From Alligator mississippiensis (Eukaryota > Chordata > Crocodylia > Alligatoridae): a DNA stretch of 64,000 bases. Positions 1 to 10,890 of the stretch are shown piece by piece. The notes beneath the pieces are model-generated. The model was not told where the DNA came from and did no database searches. It worked only from the letters and a program-made list of their open reading frames with translations. The DNA lies in the NCBI RefSeq assembly GCF_030867095.1, contig NC_081837.1:18045001-18109000 (forward strand), in the 5' to 3' direction. The position numbers and the translations under genes were made by a program. The stretch's first letter is position 1; the number at the start of each line of letters is the position of its first letter.

Positions 1-171
1 TCAAGCCCAGGCCCCGCCCTCCCCACCCCAAGCCAGGCTAAAAAGAGGCTGTGCTGCCAGTTCCCAGGCTGCCAGCTGGTGGGCTATGGTGGTGGGTGTG
101 GTGCTGTTGGGGCTCGCTGCTTGGCTGTGCTCGCCAGTGCCACTGCCAGCTTGCCGCTGGTGCCCCCCACC

Positions 172-233
172 TTGGCCTTGCCCTTGCCCTTGCCCTTGCC
201 CTTGCCCTTGCCCTTGCCCTTGCCCTTGCCCTT
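172..233. repeat. (CCTTGC)n microsatellite
   Basis: About ten near-perfect tandem copies of the hexamer CCTTGC. It gives long artificial frames (Leu-Pro, Gly-Gln or Ala-Arg dipeptide runs) in several frames on both strands; none should be read as a gene. Confidence 0.97.
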
Positions 234-271
234 GGGGGTTGGGGGGGGCTGTAGCTGTAGCTGCTCCTGCT

Positions 272-297
272 GTTTTTTTTGTTTGTTTGTTTGTTTG
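272..297. repeat. T run and (GTTT)n simple repeat
   Basis: A run of T followed by four to five GTTT units. Simple low-complexity sequence. Confidence 0.9.
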
Positions 298-832
298 GAT
301 TGTAGTTGCTGTCCCCAGACCCCAGCACACCCCAGAATACCCCAGCACCGGTGGAGGCGTTTTGAGTACCCCAGCGCACCCGAGCACAGACCCTGCACAC
401 CTGCTCCCCTCCCCTCCCCAGTGCACTGGAGACTGTTGTATTGTTTGGTTTTTGTTTTCGGAGCAACCCAGGAGCACCCCTCTGTGACATGGAGCAAGGA
501 CTGTGCAGCCAGCCCGGAGGTACACGAGCACCCCGCCTCCGGGGTGTAGTTTTGAAGTTTTGTGGGGCCGCCAGTAGGCTGTTTTTGATGGGTTTCCTAT
601 TGGTTTCCTATTGTTTGCCTACGGTTTGGCTAGTGCTTGGCGGCTGGGCTGCCTTTTGTCCCCTCCCCTGCCCTCCCCCCGGGTGTCTTCCTATTGCGTG
701 CGTCCTGTGGTCCACTCCCCGCTACCAGTGTTTTGTTTCGGCCGAGTAGGCCAGCGGCATGCGTGCCCCCCTCTCATGTGACCCTGTGTCCCGGCCGTCC
801 TGCCCCTGTGGTCCTCTCCTGCACGATGCAGC

Positions 833-1900
833 ATGGAGGAGGGGGCCTGTAGCTACGCAGAGGCGGCCGCTGGCCGCGCAGTGGGGCCGGGCCCGGGGCC
901 AGGTGGCAGCACCTCCACCGCCTCAGCATCTTCCATCCCGGGTGGGGGGACCCCCTTCCCAGCACTCACCCGCAAAAATGGGGTGAGATGCTGGCTACCT
1001 GAGAGGGAAGGGGCCACGTTTGAGCCATATGTGCGGGCCCTAGCTCAGGTAGTGGGGGCCCCGAAAATTGTGGCGGCCTCCAGGTTCCATGGCAAGGGAG
1101 TGTTCTTCCTTGCCACGGAGGCTGCTGCCCAGAAGGCGGTGGAAAGGGGGCTCGTGGTGGACGGGGAGTATGTCCCCCTTGAGCCCCTAGAAGAGCCAGG
1201 GACCAGGGTGGTCCTCAGCTCAGTGCCCCCGTACCTCCCAAACTGGGCCCTCCTGCCCCATCTCTCCTCACTGGGGAAAGTCATCTCCCCACTGGTCCCT
1301 CTGCCCTTGGGGTGCCAGGACCCCAGCCTCCAGCACGTGTGCTCCTTCTGGCGGCAGGTGATGATTCAGCCGGCAGCGGGGGCATGGCCGGGGGTGGAGG
1401 GGTCCCTGCAGGTTATCTTTGGGGGGGTCCCGCACCGCGTTTTCTTCACGGTGGGGGACCTGCGGTGCTACAAATGCCGCGGGGTAGGGCACCTCCACCA
1501 CGAGTGCCTCTACGGGCAAGCGCGGCAGGCACCGCAGGCCCCCGCCAGTGGAGGGGGTGCCCCTGCCACCAGCACCCCCGGCCCTAGCAGCAGCCCCCCA
1601 GCAGCAGAGCCCCCCACGGCCATGGCCACAGTCACTGGGGCGCAGGGACCAGGAGACGGGGAGGGGCAGGTAGGCCCAGAGCCGGGCTCAGCCCCGGCCT
1701 CAGCCCCAGGCCCAACCCCTGCCCAAGCATCCACCTCAGGCAGCCCTGCTGGCCGTGCTGAGGATCACCCACTGGGTGAGCGGGTGGAGCCCCCCCCATC
1801 GTGGCGGGCACAGAAAAGAAAGGCCCCGGAGCAGCTCGACCACTCCCTAGAGAAGGGCCCCCCGGCCATCTCCAAGGAGGGGGAGGGGGCTGATCCATGA
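833..1900 (+). pseudogene. LINE ORF1 protein, CCHC zinc knuckle
   Basis: A 355-codon frame beginning MEEGACSYAEAAAG. The N-terminal 30 or so residues are Ala/Gly/Pro rich. A central folded region follows (about residues 45-205). A single zinc knuckle CYKCRGVGHLHHEC lies at residues 212-225 (C-x2-C-x4-H-x4-C). After it comes a low-complexity Pro/Ala/Ser/Gly tail. In Tx1/L1 LINEs such proteins bind the element RNA and form the ribonucleoprotein with ORF2 product in cytoplasm and nucleus. The frame ends at a TGA, but coding-like sequence carries on in another frame to 2613, so this copy is probably frameshifted rather than naturally terminated here. The minus-strand frames over it are shadows. 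Confidence 0.75.
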
Positions 1901-2160
1901 GAGCCCCCACCAGCCAGCAGAGCTGCTCCGGAGGACCCCCCCTCCGGAGAAAATCCGCGTCATCCCGGCGGAGGAGGCCCCAGAACCAGAACCAGCGGAG
2001 AAGCCCATGCTAGAGGAGCCCCCTGAGCCTGCCACCACCGAGGTAGGGCCCTCCCCAACATCGGCATCCCCCAGCGAAGGGACGCTGGGGCTCACCCCAG
2101 TGAGCTCCGGCACGGGTCCCGAGGGGGAGGCCCCCTCTGCCCCCGCCCCTGTGGCACCTA

Positions 2161-2613
2161 GTGGGGAGGAAGGGCAAGGGCCAAGCTTCCCCCCCTCCCA
2201 AGCTCCCCTGTGAAGGGGCTGCAGATCTCCGTCGCCCCAAGTTGGAGGCCCAAGTGGGCCGAGAGGTCCAGATGGAGGCCGAGGAAGCCTCTGCCAGGCC
2301 ATCGGCAGAGGCGCAACAAGCCAGCCAGCCAGGCCCCACTGGACCCGACCAGGCTGAGGATGCAGGGGGGTCAGCACGCAGCGTTGAGCCTGCAACCCCC
2401 CTAGCCCCGGCGGTCCCCAGGGATAAGCTGATAGCCTTCCTGGAGCGGGAAAGCACCTGGTGCGCTCCGGCCCGGGTGCAGCTGGCCCTGGACTGCTGGG
2501 GTGACTCTGGCAGCATCCTCGAGGCCACGAGGGCACTGGTAAAGGAGGATAAGGGGCCAAACAGGTGCAACGCCAGGGTGTACAACCGGGCCCGGTCCAT
2601 GTATGACGCCTGA
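2161..2613 (+). pseudogene. LINE ORF1 C-terminal part
   Basis: A 150-codon open stretch in a different frame from the first ORF1 piece. It ends in an alpha-helical, charged segment containing DKLIAFLERES and ARVYNRARSMYDA, just 87 bases before the ORF2 start. Its position between the zinc knuckle and ORF2 suggests that it is the C-terminal domain of ORF1 separated by a frameshift. The spacing to ORF2 fits a two-gene LINE. I cannot exclude a separate small ORF. Confidence rests on position and composition rather than on a named domain. Confidence 0.5.
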
Positions 2614-2700
2614 CGGTGTACGGGCGGGGGGCCGGGTACCGGCTGGGCATTGCCCTGCGCGAGCCCCCGGCCGAGTCATCGGAGCCCCCTCCTGCCAGCC

Positions 2701-3345
2701 ATGATGTTGCTTAACATCGCGACCCTCAATGTCCGTGGCTGCAGGCAGGGTCTCCGGAGGAGCCAGGTGTTCTCCTTCCTTCGGGAAAGGGCCTACTCGG
2801 TGGTGTTCCTCCAGAAGACCCGGACAACTCCGGCCGACGCTGCCACCTGGCGGCTGGAGTGGGGAGACAGGGTCTTCTTCAGTCACCTGTCGGCCACCTC
2901 TTGCAGGGTGGCCACCCTGTTCTCCCCGAGCCTGCAGCCGGAGATCTTGGAGGACGTTGAGGCGGTGCCAGGCCACCTGCTCCATGTCCGGGCCCGAGTG
3001 GCAGGGACGGTAGTGAACTTTGTGAACGTGTACGGCCCCGTCCTGGACCCAGACGCGGCGGATTTTTTCCGCCAGGCGGCCGACTACATGGGCACCTTGA
3101 GCCCTCATGAGAGCCTGGTCTTAGGCAGGGACTTCGTCACCCACGAGGAACAGAACCGCTCGCGTAGGCAACGGTGCCAGGCCGCCGCGGACGCCCTCAG
3201 GGGGATCCTAGAGGAGCACTCCCTGGTAGACGCCTGGCGAGTCTGTCACCCCGACGGCCCCCCAGCCCCCACGTACGTGCGGGTGGGGGGGGAAGCAGGC
3301 AAGCCACTCCCATTTGGACCGGATTTACATCTCGCCCTGCGTTGA
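2701..3345 (+). pseudogene. LINE ORF2 endonuclease domain
   Basis: Starting at the paired ATG codons, the frame opens MMLLNIATLNVRGCR, the usual start of an L1/Tx1 apurinic-like endonuclease that nicks target DNA. About 215 codons are open. The element's own catalytic signatures are damaged: the LQE-T block reads LQKT (codon AAG at 2815), and the GGDFN-type block reads LGRDFV near 3125. The frame then ends at a TGA at 3343, where the endonuclease should still have its C-terminal SDHxP region. The domain is therefore recognisable but almost certainly inactive. Confidence 0.75.
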
Positions 3346-3399
3346 TGCCTGAGCCGTGTCCTTCAGAATGAGGCCGGCCCCCTTCAGCCATCACCATCT

Positions 3400-4575
3400 G
3401 GTGTGCGCCCGGGTTGCGTCTGGCCCCAGGCAGCGGGGGTCGGCCTACTGGCACTTTAACAACAGCCTACTGGAGGACCCGAGCTTCAGAGCAGCCTTCT
3501 GGGAGTTCTGGCTGGCCTGGCGCGGGCAGCGGCAGTCTTTCCCCTTGGCTCAGGGATGGTGGGACGGGGGGGAAGGTGCGCATCTGGCTGTTTTGCCGCA
3601 GCTACACCTGGGGGCACACGTGGGAGCGGGAGGCGGCCATAGAGTGGCTCGAGCAGGAAGTGTTGGAGCTGGAGAGGCACCTGGTCGCTGACCCGCGGAA
3701 TCCGTCCCTCTGCGGAGAGTGCAGGGAGAGGCAGGAGGAGCCGAGAGCCCTGGAGGACCACCACGCCCACGGTGCGTTCGTCTGTGCATAAGTCCACCTC
3801 CTGCGGGAGATGGACCATGGCTCCCGCTTCTATTGCCTGGAGAAGCAGAGGAGGGCCAAAAAGTACATCACTTGCCTGTTGGCGGATGGTGGTACCCCCC
3901 TCTCAGCCCCGGGAGAGCTGCGAGATTGCGTGAGGGCCTTCTACAGAAGGCTCTTTTCCCGGGAGACGACCGAGGCCGCAGCCTGCAGCGCACTCTGGGA
4001 GGAACTGCCGCAGGTGTGTGCGGGCGACCGTGACTGGCTGGAGGCCCCTCCCCTTGGCCGAGCTCACGCTTGCCCTCCGTCTCATGCCCGGCAGCGAAGC
4101 GCCGGGGCAGGACGGGCTCACCACAGAGTACTACCGGGCCTTCTGGGATGTGCTCGACCCGGACCTTGCTGCGGTCTGGGCCAAGGCTGAGGATTGCAGG
4201 GAGCTCCCCCTGTCATGCAGGAGGGCAGTTTTGACTCTCCTGCTGAAGAAGGGGGACCTCCGTGACCTGAGGAACTGGTATCCCGTGTCCCTCCTCTGCA
4301 TGGACTACAAGGTGGTGGTGAAGGCTGTCTCGCTGTGCCTGGGGTCCGTGCTGGCGGACGTGATCCATCCAGAGTAGACGTACATGGTGCAAGGTCGCTC
4401 CATCTTCGACAACCTGTACCTGGTGTGGGACCTCCTGGAGCTGGCGCGTCGGGAGGGCCTGTTGGTCGGCCTGCTCTCCCTCGATCAGGAGAAGGCGTTC
4501 AACAGGATGGACCACAGGTATCTCCCGAGGCACCTGGGGGCAAGGGGAACTGGGGGAGTGTCGGGGTGGTGGTGA
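3400..4575 (+). pseudogene. LINE ORF2 reverse transcriptase, N-terminal half
   Basis: Linker and RT sequence is spread over three frames. Near 4081-4377 is a block with PGSEAPGQDGLTTEYYRAFW and ILL-type motifs of L1/Tx1 RT. An in-frame TAG at 4375 precedes MVQGRSIFDNL, and LDQEKAFNRMDHRYL follows at about 4483-4527, covering RT motifs 1-3 (A). The catalytic YADD block, thumb and any zinc knuckle are absent, because the sequence changes to non-coding DNA after about 4560. In intact elements this protein copies the LINE RNA at the nicked target. This copy cannot do so. Confidence 0.75.
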
Positions 4576-4700
4576 CAGATGGAGGCTAAAGCCGGGGGGG
4601 GGCGCTTTTTGGAGGCTTAAGCCCCTGGTGGTTGTGCGGGTGCTGTGTCTGCACCCTCCATACTTGATCGGGAGTGAAACTCTGGGCGGCAGGAATTCCA

Positions 4701-5340
4701 GACACCAGGTCAACCCAATGCATTGCTATGGGGACTTCCAGGCACTGCTTTGACCAAGCTGAATGAAGTCCTCTTCAGGTGCCAACAGAGTCTGGAACTG
4801 TTGATCAGGGTCTTTGCCATCAAGGAGCTGTTACTTATTGTCTTTTCATGGTCAGTCACTGATCGAACCTTCGCACCCAAGAGATGGAGGCTGGTGTAAT
4901 GTAATAATGTTGAGTGCATCTGAGAGCTGGGGGCCAGCTCAGGGTGCTTGTGTACGTGCAAGACCTACTTGTATTGAGATTTGCTTGTTTGTGTCTCCCA
5001 TAGGGAAAGATAGAGGGCAGCCTGTCATTCTCCTACGGAGACAGCAGAGAGTGATGGCTGAAGCACCCAGGAAGATGATAGCTGACTTTGAAAGTAGTTC
5101 CTGTTATTGTTAATTAATTGGCTGTTATTATCATCACTCTTGCCTTGTTGCTTTGTTGGTTGTCCCTTGTTAATCAATATCCCTTCCCCTTTGAACGTGT
5201 AGAAGTTTTGTCTGGGAACCTAACCAACAGAGTATACCAAGGGTCTGATAGATGGCCCACGCCAGCCTGCTCCAATTCTAAATGTAACTGTTGATTAATC
5301 CAGTTGGGACCCAGTTGCTCTGATTGCAGATCTAGCCACA
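4701..5340. other. No recognised feature
   Basis: AT-richer sequence than the LINE before it. No domain or repeat family is recognised. The part just before 5340 may be decayed retroviral pol belonging to the next entry. Confidence 0.5.
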
Positions 5341-6948
5341 TGATGAAGCAATAACAGATGGTGATGACACCTGGTTCGCTGATGGCTCCACCTATTGTGA
5401 GAGTGGTTAGCAATACACAGGGTACACGTCTGTCTATGAATACGGGCATGAGAAATGGACCGAGTTATTTGCAGAAGTTCCACTCCCCACTCGGCTCAGG
5501 TGACCGAGCTTGTACCTGGTGTATGTGCAATTGAGAACACTCCTCCTTATCAATTTTCTCTGACAGTGACTGGATAGTACATGCAATGATAGACTGGGTT
5601 CTGGTACGGAGAAGAAGAAAGCTCAGAACGTCAGATGTCAAACTGATAATACGCCTGCAGACGTTGCAATATGCATGGACATTACCCAGCTTGATGGTTT
5701 GGCTTATTGCTGTGGCAAAGTAAAGGCACACAGCTGTGGCACAAGTCAACCTTTAATAACTGTGACCATGAAGCTGCCAAGAAAGATGCCAAAAATAGAT
5801 CTGAGTGATAGCTGCCAAAACCAGAGAAGATTTACCGTGTCCAAATTATGCCAAGAGTTCTCAATTCTATCAATCTGCTTGGCTTACAGGATCAAGATTT
5901 GTCTATTGCCAAACTGGTAGAACAGGGAAATCATGAACAATGATGTATTTGGCAAGAACTCTGTTGTCTAGTTCTTGCCATGAAAGGAGAAGACACACCA
6001 GTTTGGCAGTCCCGGATATAGTTAGGGCTGAACTAATAGCATTAGCGCATGAAGGAGGATGCCCAGGAATTAACAAGACTGTATCACATATCAAGGCAGC
6101 TGGATGATGGCCAACCATGAGCAAGGTAGTAAGAATTATGTTCACAGTTATCTTCCACGTGCAGCGAGTAATCCAGATCATCATATCATCAAAGGGATGT
6201 TGAGGAATCAAACAACTGTGGGTTCATGGATACACTTGCAAATAGATTTTATTGGACCTTTTACCAAGGACAGCCCAATGAAATTAATACTCCTTCGTCA
6301 TAATAGATCATTTGGCTACAAGAATGGAGGTATTTCCTATGAGGAATAACATGGCGCTCACAGCATGCACAACAGTAGAAGTGCTGGTAGAGCAGATATT
6401 TTCATGCTGGGGAACACCACAGGTAAAATCGATTCTGATCAAGGACCGTATTTCACATCAGCTGTGACTCAAGGAATCTGTCACACTTTTAACATACGGC
6501 AGAGATTTTACACAGCCACAAAGTTCAGGGATTGTGGAATGAGCAAACCAAATTGCCTTAAGGTTACTAATTCAAGGGGAAGATTGAAACCAGAAGCTTC
6601 CACTAGTTCTAACAGCCCTGCAAGGCACTGCAGCACTGCGCGGTATAACGCCTCACAAGGCAACGACAAGAAAAAGGACAAAGACAAGAAAAATACCGTT
6701 GCTGGAGCTGTGGTGGTTGCAGAGTCATCTTCCTACTGATTTGCAGCCCTGCGTAATCACGGATGCATGGATCCAGAAATTATTGAACACAATCAAGGAC
6801 ATTGATTTGCACGTTGCAAGAACCTTGGGGCTAACAAGAGGTGAATGGACTATCAACAGCAGCACTTTTATCATCTTGCAAATCCCACTGACTGGAAGCT
6901 GGAAGATCATGCTATGTATCAGGCAATGTTTAAAAAAGCACACCCTGT
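5341..6948 (+). pseudogene. Endogenous retrovirus pol remnant (RNase H, integrase)
   Basis: Retroviral pol in many broken frames. An RNase H start with TWFADGSTYCES is visible near 5370-5395. Integrase follows: a zinc-domain-like region (about 6030-6180), the first catalytic Asp in LQIDFIGPF (about 6238), IDSDQGPYFTSAVTQG (about 6430) with the second Asp, and an SSGIVE-like block near 6525 with the third acidic residue in another frame. The tail to 6948 contains WTINSST and a block around AMYQAMFKKAHPV that could be env or the end of pol. Stops and indels occur every 100-200 bases, so it is old and inactive. The class (I or III) is not clear to me. It is interrupted by the solo LTR that starts at 6949. 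Confidence 0.7.
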
Positions 6949-7530
6949 TGTCTCGGACGGCCGGAGCCGACTCGAGGTGATATACAAATTGCTCGGTCGT
7001 TTGGGCGGGCTGGTGAATGGAGAGGCAGACAAAGCGTATTGGTTGCAAAAACTTTACTTACGCTGCTAGTAGCCACGACGCAGGTGGTCCGGTCGCTTAA
7101 ACAACTCTAGGAGCTGCTCCAGCTGGCAAGGCTCAGGCCAGCTAATCTGTCCACAAATTAAGCCGGCAGGGAAAGGGCACGTCGAAGGATTGCGCTCGGC
7201 GACGGGGAGAAGAATCGATAGGTGATCAGTCTATCGATTAGCTCAGCCGCAAGCCAGATATCTTTAGAGGCATGCTGCAGCATGCTCGCAGTTCTCCGAC
7301 TTGGGTGGAAGTCGCACAAAATTTTATACGGCTAACAAGCCAATTGCTAGCCGCCACGTAGGAATAATTTAGAACTGGCCAATAGTGGGACACACATTTG
7401 CATGCGAATGGCGGGAACTCTCTTGCACCGGGGTTTTCTGTTGCAGCAGAAAACTTTTGCTGTGCAAGAGACTCTCATGTGGCGGGAAAATTCCATCGTG
7501 CCGAGGCACTAAAATCACTGGGTTGTGACA
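6949..7530 (-). mobile_element. Solo LTR, family A copy 1
   Basis: Starts TGTCTCGGAC and ends GGGTTGTGACA, giving TG...CA ends. The 5-bp sequence CCTGT lies on both sides (6944-6948 and 7531-7535), an exact target site duplication. The block around 7335-7530 aligns well with the second copy at 57018-57775 (shared GCTAGCC.CCACGT.GGAATAAT, GCCAATAG and GGCGGGAACT). On the minus strand a TATAAAA box (about 7325-7332) sits downstream of CCAAT-like and TTCCCGCC-type motifs, so the LTR reads on the minus strand. No internal element is attached, so it arose by LTR-LTR recombination. It sits within the retroviral remnant of the previous entry. Confidence 0.85.
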
Positions 7531-8557
7531 CCTGTCACCTTTGGGATTAGGCCTGGGGTTGTTGAGGGGGAAAGTATTCTTAATTAAACCAATGGGGTTC
7601 TTAATCCCAATTAAGGGTCCCATGGGGAAAGGGGAAGAGCCTCAACCCTCACTAAGCATAAGCCTGTGGCCCGGCTCTAGTTAGCAGACTATAATTAACT
7701 AGTGAATCAATTAATACAAACCCATAAGATGGTGATATAAGATTTGAAGAGCAATAAAGGGAATTCTAATCTTGCTGCTGCTGGAGAATGTGTTATCAAT
7801 GAGAGCTGAAGGATGAAAATGGCTGTCAATACCATCAGAAATCTAGCAAAAGGAAGCCAGTCTGGATCCACTATTGTCATTTCCATGCAGTAAGGATCTG
7901 AGAGTGTTTTAAATTAGACAGGTTTTGTTGTTTGGAGATTAAATCTTAGGACCATATTGATAGGGGATTTACCCATTGATGCTCATCATCTGCCTTATGC
8001 TAATGTATCTAATGTATGTAATCAAGTACTGTAAAGTTGACATCTGGAGCTATGGACGCTTAGTGAAAAACCTAGACTGTTTCATGTCATAATGGCTGTT
8101 CCAGACATGGAATTGCACTCTGCACTTTGCCACTAGAGATGATGGTAAAGTCGTTTGCCAGGACAACATATACATAGTTTTCGGACAACGAAGCATGCTT
8201 ATAACCCTGACATTGTACCCTCTCCTGCACCCCCAAAGATTTCTGTTGTCACCATTTTAAATGGAGAATTCCTGATCCCATTTTCACTGACAGGAACATC
8301 ATTTCATTACAAGGGTCTAAATCTTAAATTTGCCTTATGACAGCATGAGGCCTCGTGTTCGAGGCAGTCCTAGACTATCCCCAGTGCAGTGTAGGAAACC
8401 CCTTCCTGACCATGCTGGGGCAGAGCCTTTCTGCTCACCGGATCAGCACCTGCTTCCTCTCAACAGTGTGGCCAGTGCGTGCACATTTCCAGCCTTGTGT
8501 CCGAGGGCCGGGGAGGCCAGAGGACAACATGGTGCAGCATAGGGGTGCATCTAGTAT
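7531..8557. other. Unassigned, probably old repeat debris
   Basis: The first part after the LTR is probably the continuation of the interrupted retroviral sequence, since the target duplication shows that the DNA was once continuous with 6948. The remainder is AT-rich with no recognised domain. A GC-richer block at 8345-8540 has no clear coding motif. Confidence 0.4.
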
Positions 8558-8840
8558 ATGATACCACATACCCAAAGCCCAGATACCCTCCAAGAACATG
8601 AAGATAATCAGCTCCTACATATTCTCAATACCATGCAGCAATGCTCACACAGAACAGGTTTTTTCAATGGTGACCACCGATTGGAGACACCAGAGGAACA
8701 GGCTGGTAGTGGACAGTGTGAAAGCCGAGCTCCAGATCTGCATTAATTTTTCAGAACAATGCAAAGACATGTACTTTCACTTCCTGGGGAACAAAAAACT
8801 TCTGAATGATGCCAGGAAAGGACAGAAATATCAACAGTAG
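8558..8840 (+). pseudogene. hAT transposase C-terminal dimerisation region
   Basis: The frame at 8598-8840 contains SIPCSNAHTEQVFSM, followed by RNRLVVDSVKAELQICINF and a block with LLNDARK. This is the conserved C-terminal region of hAT transposases, where the subunits dimerise and the third catalytic acidic residue lies nearby. Only the last 80 or so residues of the protein are present, so it is a truncated fossil. It lies upstream of, not downstream from, the hAT core piece at 10.3 kb, so the two are either different copies or rearranged. Confidence 0.75.
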
Positions 8841-10279
8841 TAGCTCCTAGAATTGAGAGTAAACATTTCACATTTTGGTAGTCTTTATAGATGTGGTTCT
8901 TATGAATTAGCACTAAATTTATTTTTAAAAAAATCACTATACACTAAAAGCAACAGCCCTCTATTCTTAAGGAACCTCAACGGCCACTCTGAGCCGCGTG
9001 TGCACAAAAGTGGAGAGCTGCTCTTTAAAATAGCTCTCTCTCGTATATATATTTTCATTGTTGATATTGATATTTGAACATTGTTACTAATATTAATTGT
9101 TGTATTGTTTATTATTGAATATAGTTGTTCATTACCCCTCCTATTTTGGGTTGTATTATTATTGCACCAGCTTAGAGTCAGGCGGTAGACCTAGAGCTGA
9201 TGAGAGTCAGCCCCCATGCATTTATGGTAGGGTCATGTTTTTACTTAGCTTATTTAGCAGGAGCCACCCTCAACAGCTCCAGTTCCTTTGCCATCTTCTA
9301 CTTCTCCAACATCGGGGCATCCAGGACCATGTGGCACCTGGCATTCACAACCAGCTGCAGGGCAGAGCCAGGCTGGTCTGTGATGCTCTCAGTGATAGCA
9401 GAGACCCAGACTTGGAGCAAGAAGGGGGCAGAGAAGAAGAGACACAGGGACATGAGGACTCCAGTAGTGAGAAGGGGTCAGACCTATTCCTGCCTGTCAC
9501 TGACTTTGTATATGCCCTTGGGAAAGTCACTTACCCTGTTTCTTGGTGTCTGCACATCTCCACTGAGCACAGAAGGGAGAGCAGGGCATGGACCAGGGGC
9601 GGGCACTAGCGCACAGTCTCGGCCTGCAGGTGGGCAGCCCTGATCCAACTAGGACTGAAGGGACTGTAGCCCTCACTAGTGAGTGGCCCCTCTGCAATGG
9701 GCTGGGAGGTCACAGAGTCCAGCTCCTGGCAGTTGCGTGGACCACACAATCACCACAGGGCCCCGGCCGAGAGCCAAAGCACTGGGCTGAGGAGAGTTGG
9801 CCCCCAGCTTCCCTCTGCACCTGAGCCCGCCACAGTAGTGCTGCACGTGCCCTCCAAGGTCCGTGCCCTGCTTGCTCTAGTTAAGCCCATCCTTGAGTCC
9901 TATGGAAGCAGGTGCAACAGTGACCTGCCTTTCAGGGGACAGCACTCGGAGCCTTGGGGCAAAGGGGCAGCAGGAGGAGGAAGAGCCTGGAGCTTGGATC
10001 CTGCTGGGCAACCTACAACAGGGGTTATGGGATCCCTGGCATGACCCATGAGGAGTCGGCAGAGATGAACACAGGAAATGCCCAGCCTCAACTAGTGCAG
10101 ACAGTAGCAAACGGTGCTAGACTGTTAGGCCTGCAAGAAGAGAATCAGAACTCCAGAGCCAAAGCAGCATTCACCAGCGGTCATCCCAGCACAGCTCTCC
10201 CATCATCCATCCTGGGGTCAGTGCTGAGCCCTGTCATTTGGCTACAATGGGATTTGTGGATGCTTTTGCAAGCCCTAAT
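8841..10279. other. No recognised gene
   Basis: AT-rich DNA to about 9170, then mixed composition. Several 60-170 codon frames overlap between 9100 and 10050, but they share no domain and shadow one another. Nothing here was recognised as a repeat family. Confidence 0.5.
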
Positions 10280-10890
10280 ATACTTTTGGAAAAAGACCAC
10301 GCAAAGCTACAGGAATTCATTTGACACAATGTACAAAATGCCGATTGCTTGCCAAGTGCAAATAAGCTAGGACAGGGCTACCTTTCAAAGGTTTTTGCTA
10401 CAAATTTTGAGGAGATAAAGTCTCTAATTAACTCATGTAAATCTTTGGCCATTACATCTGATGAGTCCACCAGTGAGCAAGACAACTATCATGTACCGCA
10501 TGTTTTGTATTTCTTTTTGTATTTCTTTTGTATATGTTTTGTATTTGATTTGTATTTCTGATCAGGTTGAAGATGGAGACAGGAAAGTTAACTAGTGCTC
10601 TCCCAACTGCCTTTACATGAACGCTGCCAACTACACTACAGTTTATCAAGTGATAATTAAAAGCGTTTCAAAATACGGTGCAGATTTCAACCGAGGGTCT
10701 GCTTTCGTTAGCGACAATGGAACTTTTACATCATGAAACCTTTCAAATCTGCTTCCAGGTGTAATGCCAAATGCTAATCAAGTTACATACAATGTACACA
10801 TTTCTTGTGTCAGTTAGCTGTGGAGAAGCGAGCCTGGTAAAGTTGATAACCAGCCAGCCGCAAACTTCTATTCAGGCAACTACTGCAAAT
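10280..10890 (+). pseudogene. hAT transposase catalytic core fragment
   Basis: Broken frames carry the central part of a hAT transposase. SLAITSDESTSEQD (about 10440) corresponds to the first catalytic Asp block. AFVSDNGTF (about 10702) corresponds to the second. NANQVTYNVHISCV, then an LWRSEPG-like stretch (about 10765-10840), matches the segment that follows in the family. An AT-rich insertion with repeated TTTGTATTT units splits the gene near 10500-10560. No terminal inverted repeats were found. The protein would have cut and pasted the element; this copy is dead. Confidence 0.6.

Larger units (their letters stand above)
1..832. other. GC-rich leader, possibly LINE 5' UTR
   Basis: This stretch is rich in C and G, with many CCCC and GGGG runs and two simple repeats. 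No frame here shows a known domain; the overlapping reading frames in it are repeat translations. It lies directly before the ORF1 start of the Tx1-type LINE, so it may be that element's 5' untranslated and promoter region. That is inference from position only. No target site duplication was recognised at the left edge, so the element may begin outside the window. Confidence 0.4.
833..4700 (+). mobile_element. Tx1/L1-type LINE, decayed
   Basis: The order ORF1 (CCHC nucleic-acid binding protein), short gap, ORF2 (apurinic-type endonuclease then reverse transcriptase) is that of an L1-superfamily retrotransposon. The ORF2 start, with LNIATLNVRG, and the RT block with GQDGLTTEYY and LDQEKAFNRMDH, fit the Tx1 branch known from frogs, fish and reptiles. 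Frameshifts and stops break both genes. After the AFNRMDHRYL block the RT stops abruptly and is followed by GC-rich non-coding DNA up to about 4.7 kb, so the C-terminal half of ORF2 is missing, probably by internal deletion. The exact ends and any target duplication could not be placed. Confidence 0.8.

Noticed and set aside
1..549. Several 130-176 codon frames on both strands
   Set aside because: They run through the CCTTGC array and give dipeptide repeats in every frame; simple-repeat artefacts.
1847..2650. 267-codon minus-strand frame
   Set aside because: Opposite the GC-rich ORF1 of the LINE; Pro/Gly/Ser-rich with no domain. A shadow.
9100..10050. Overlapping frames of 120-170 codons as genes
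   Set aside because: No family, poor codon structure, and mutual shadowing on both strands.
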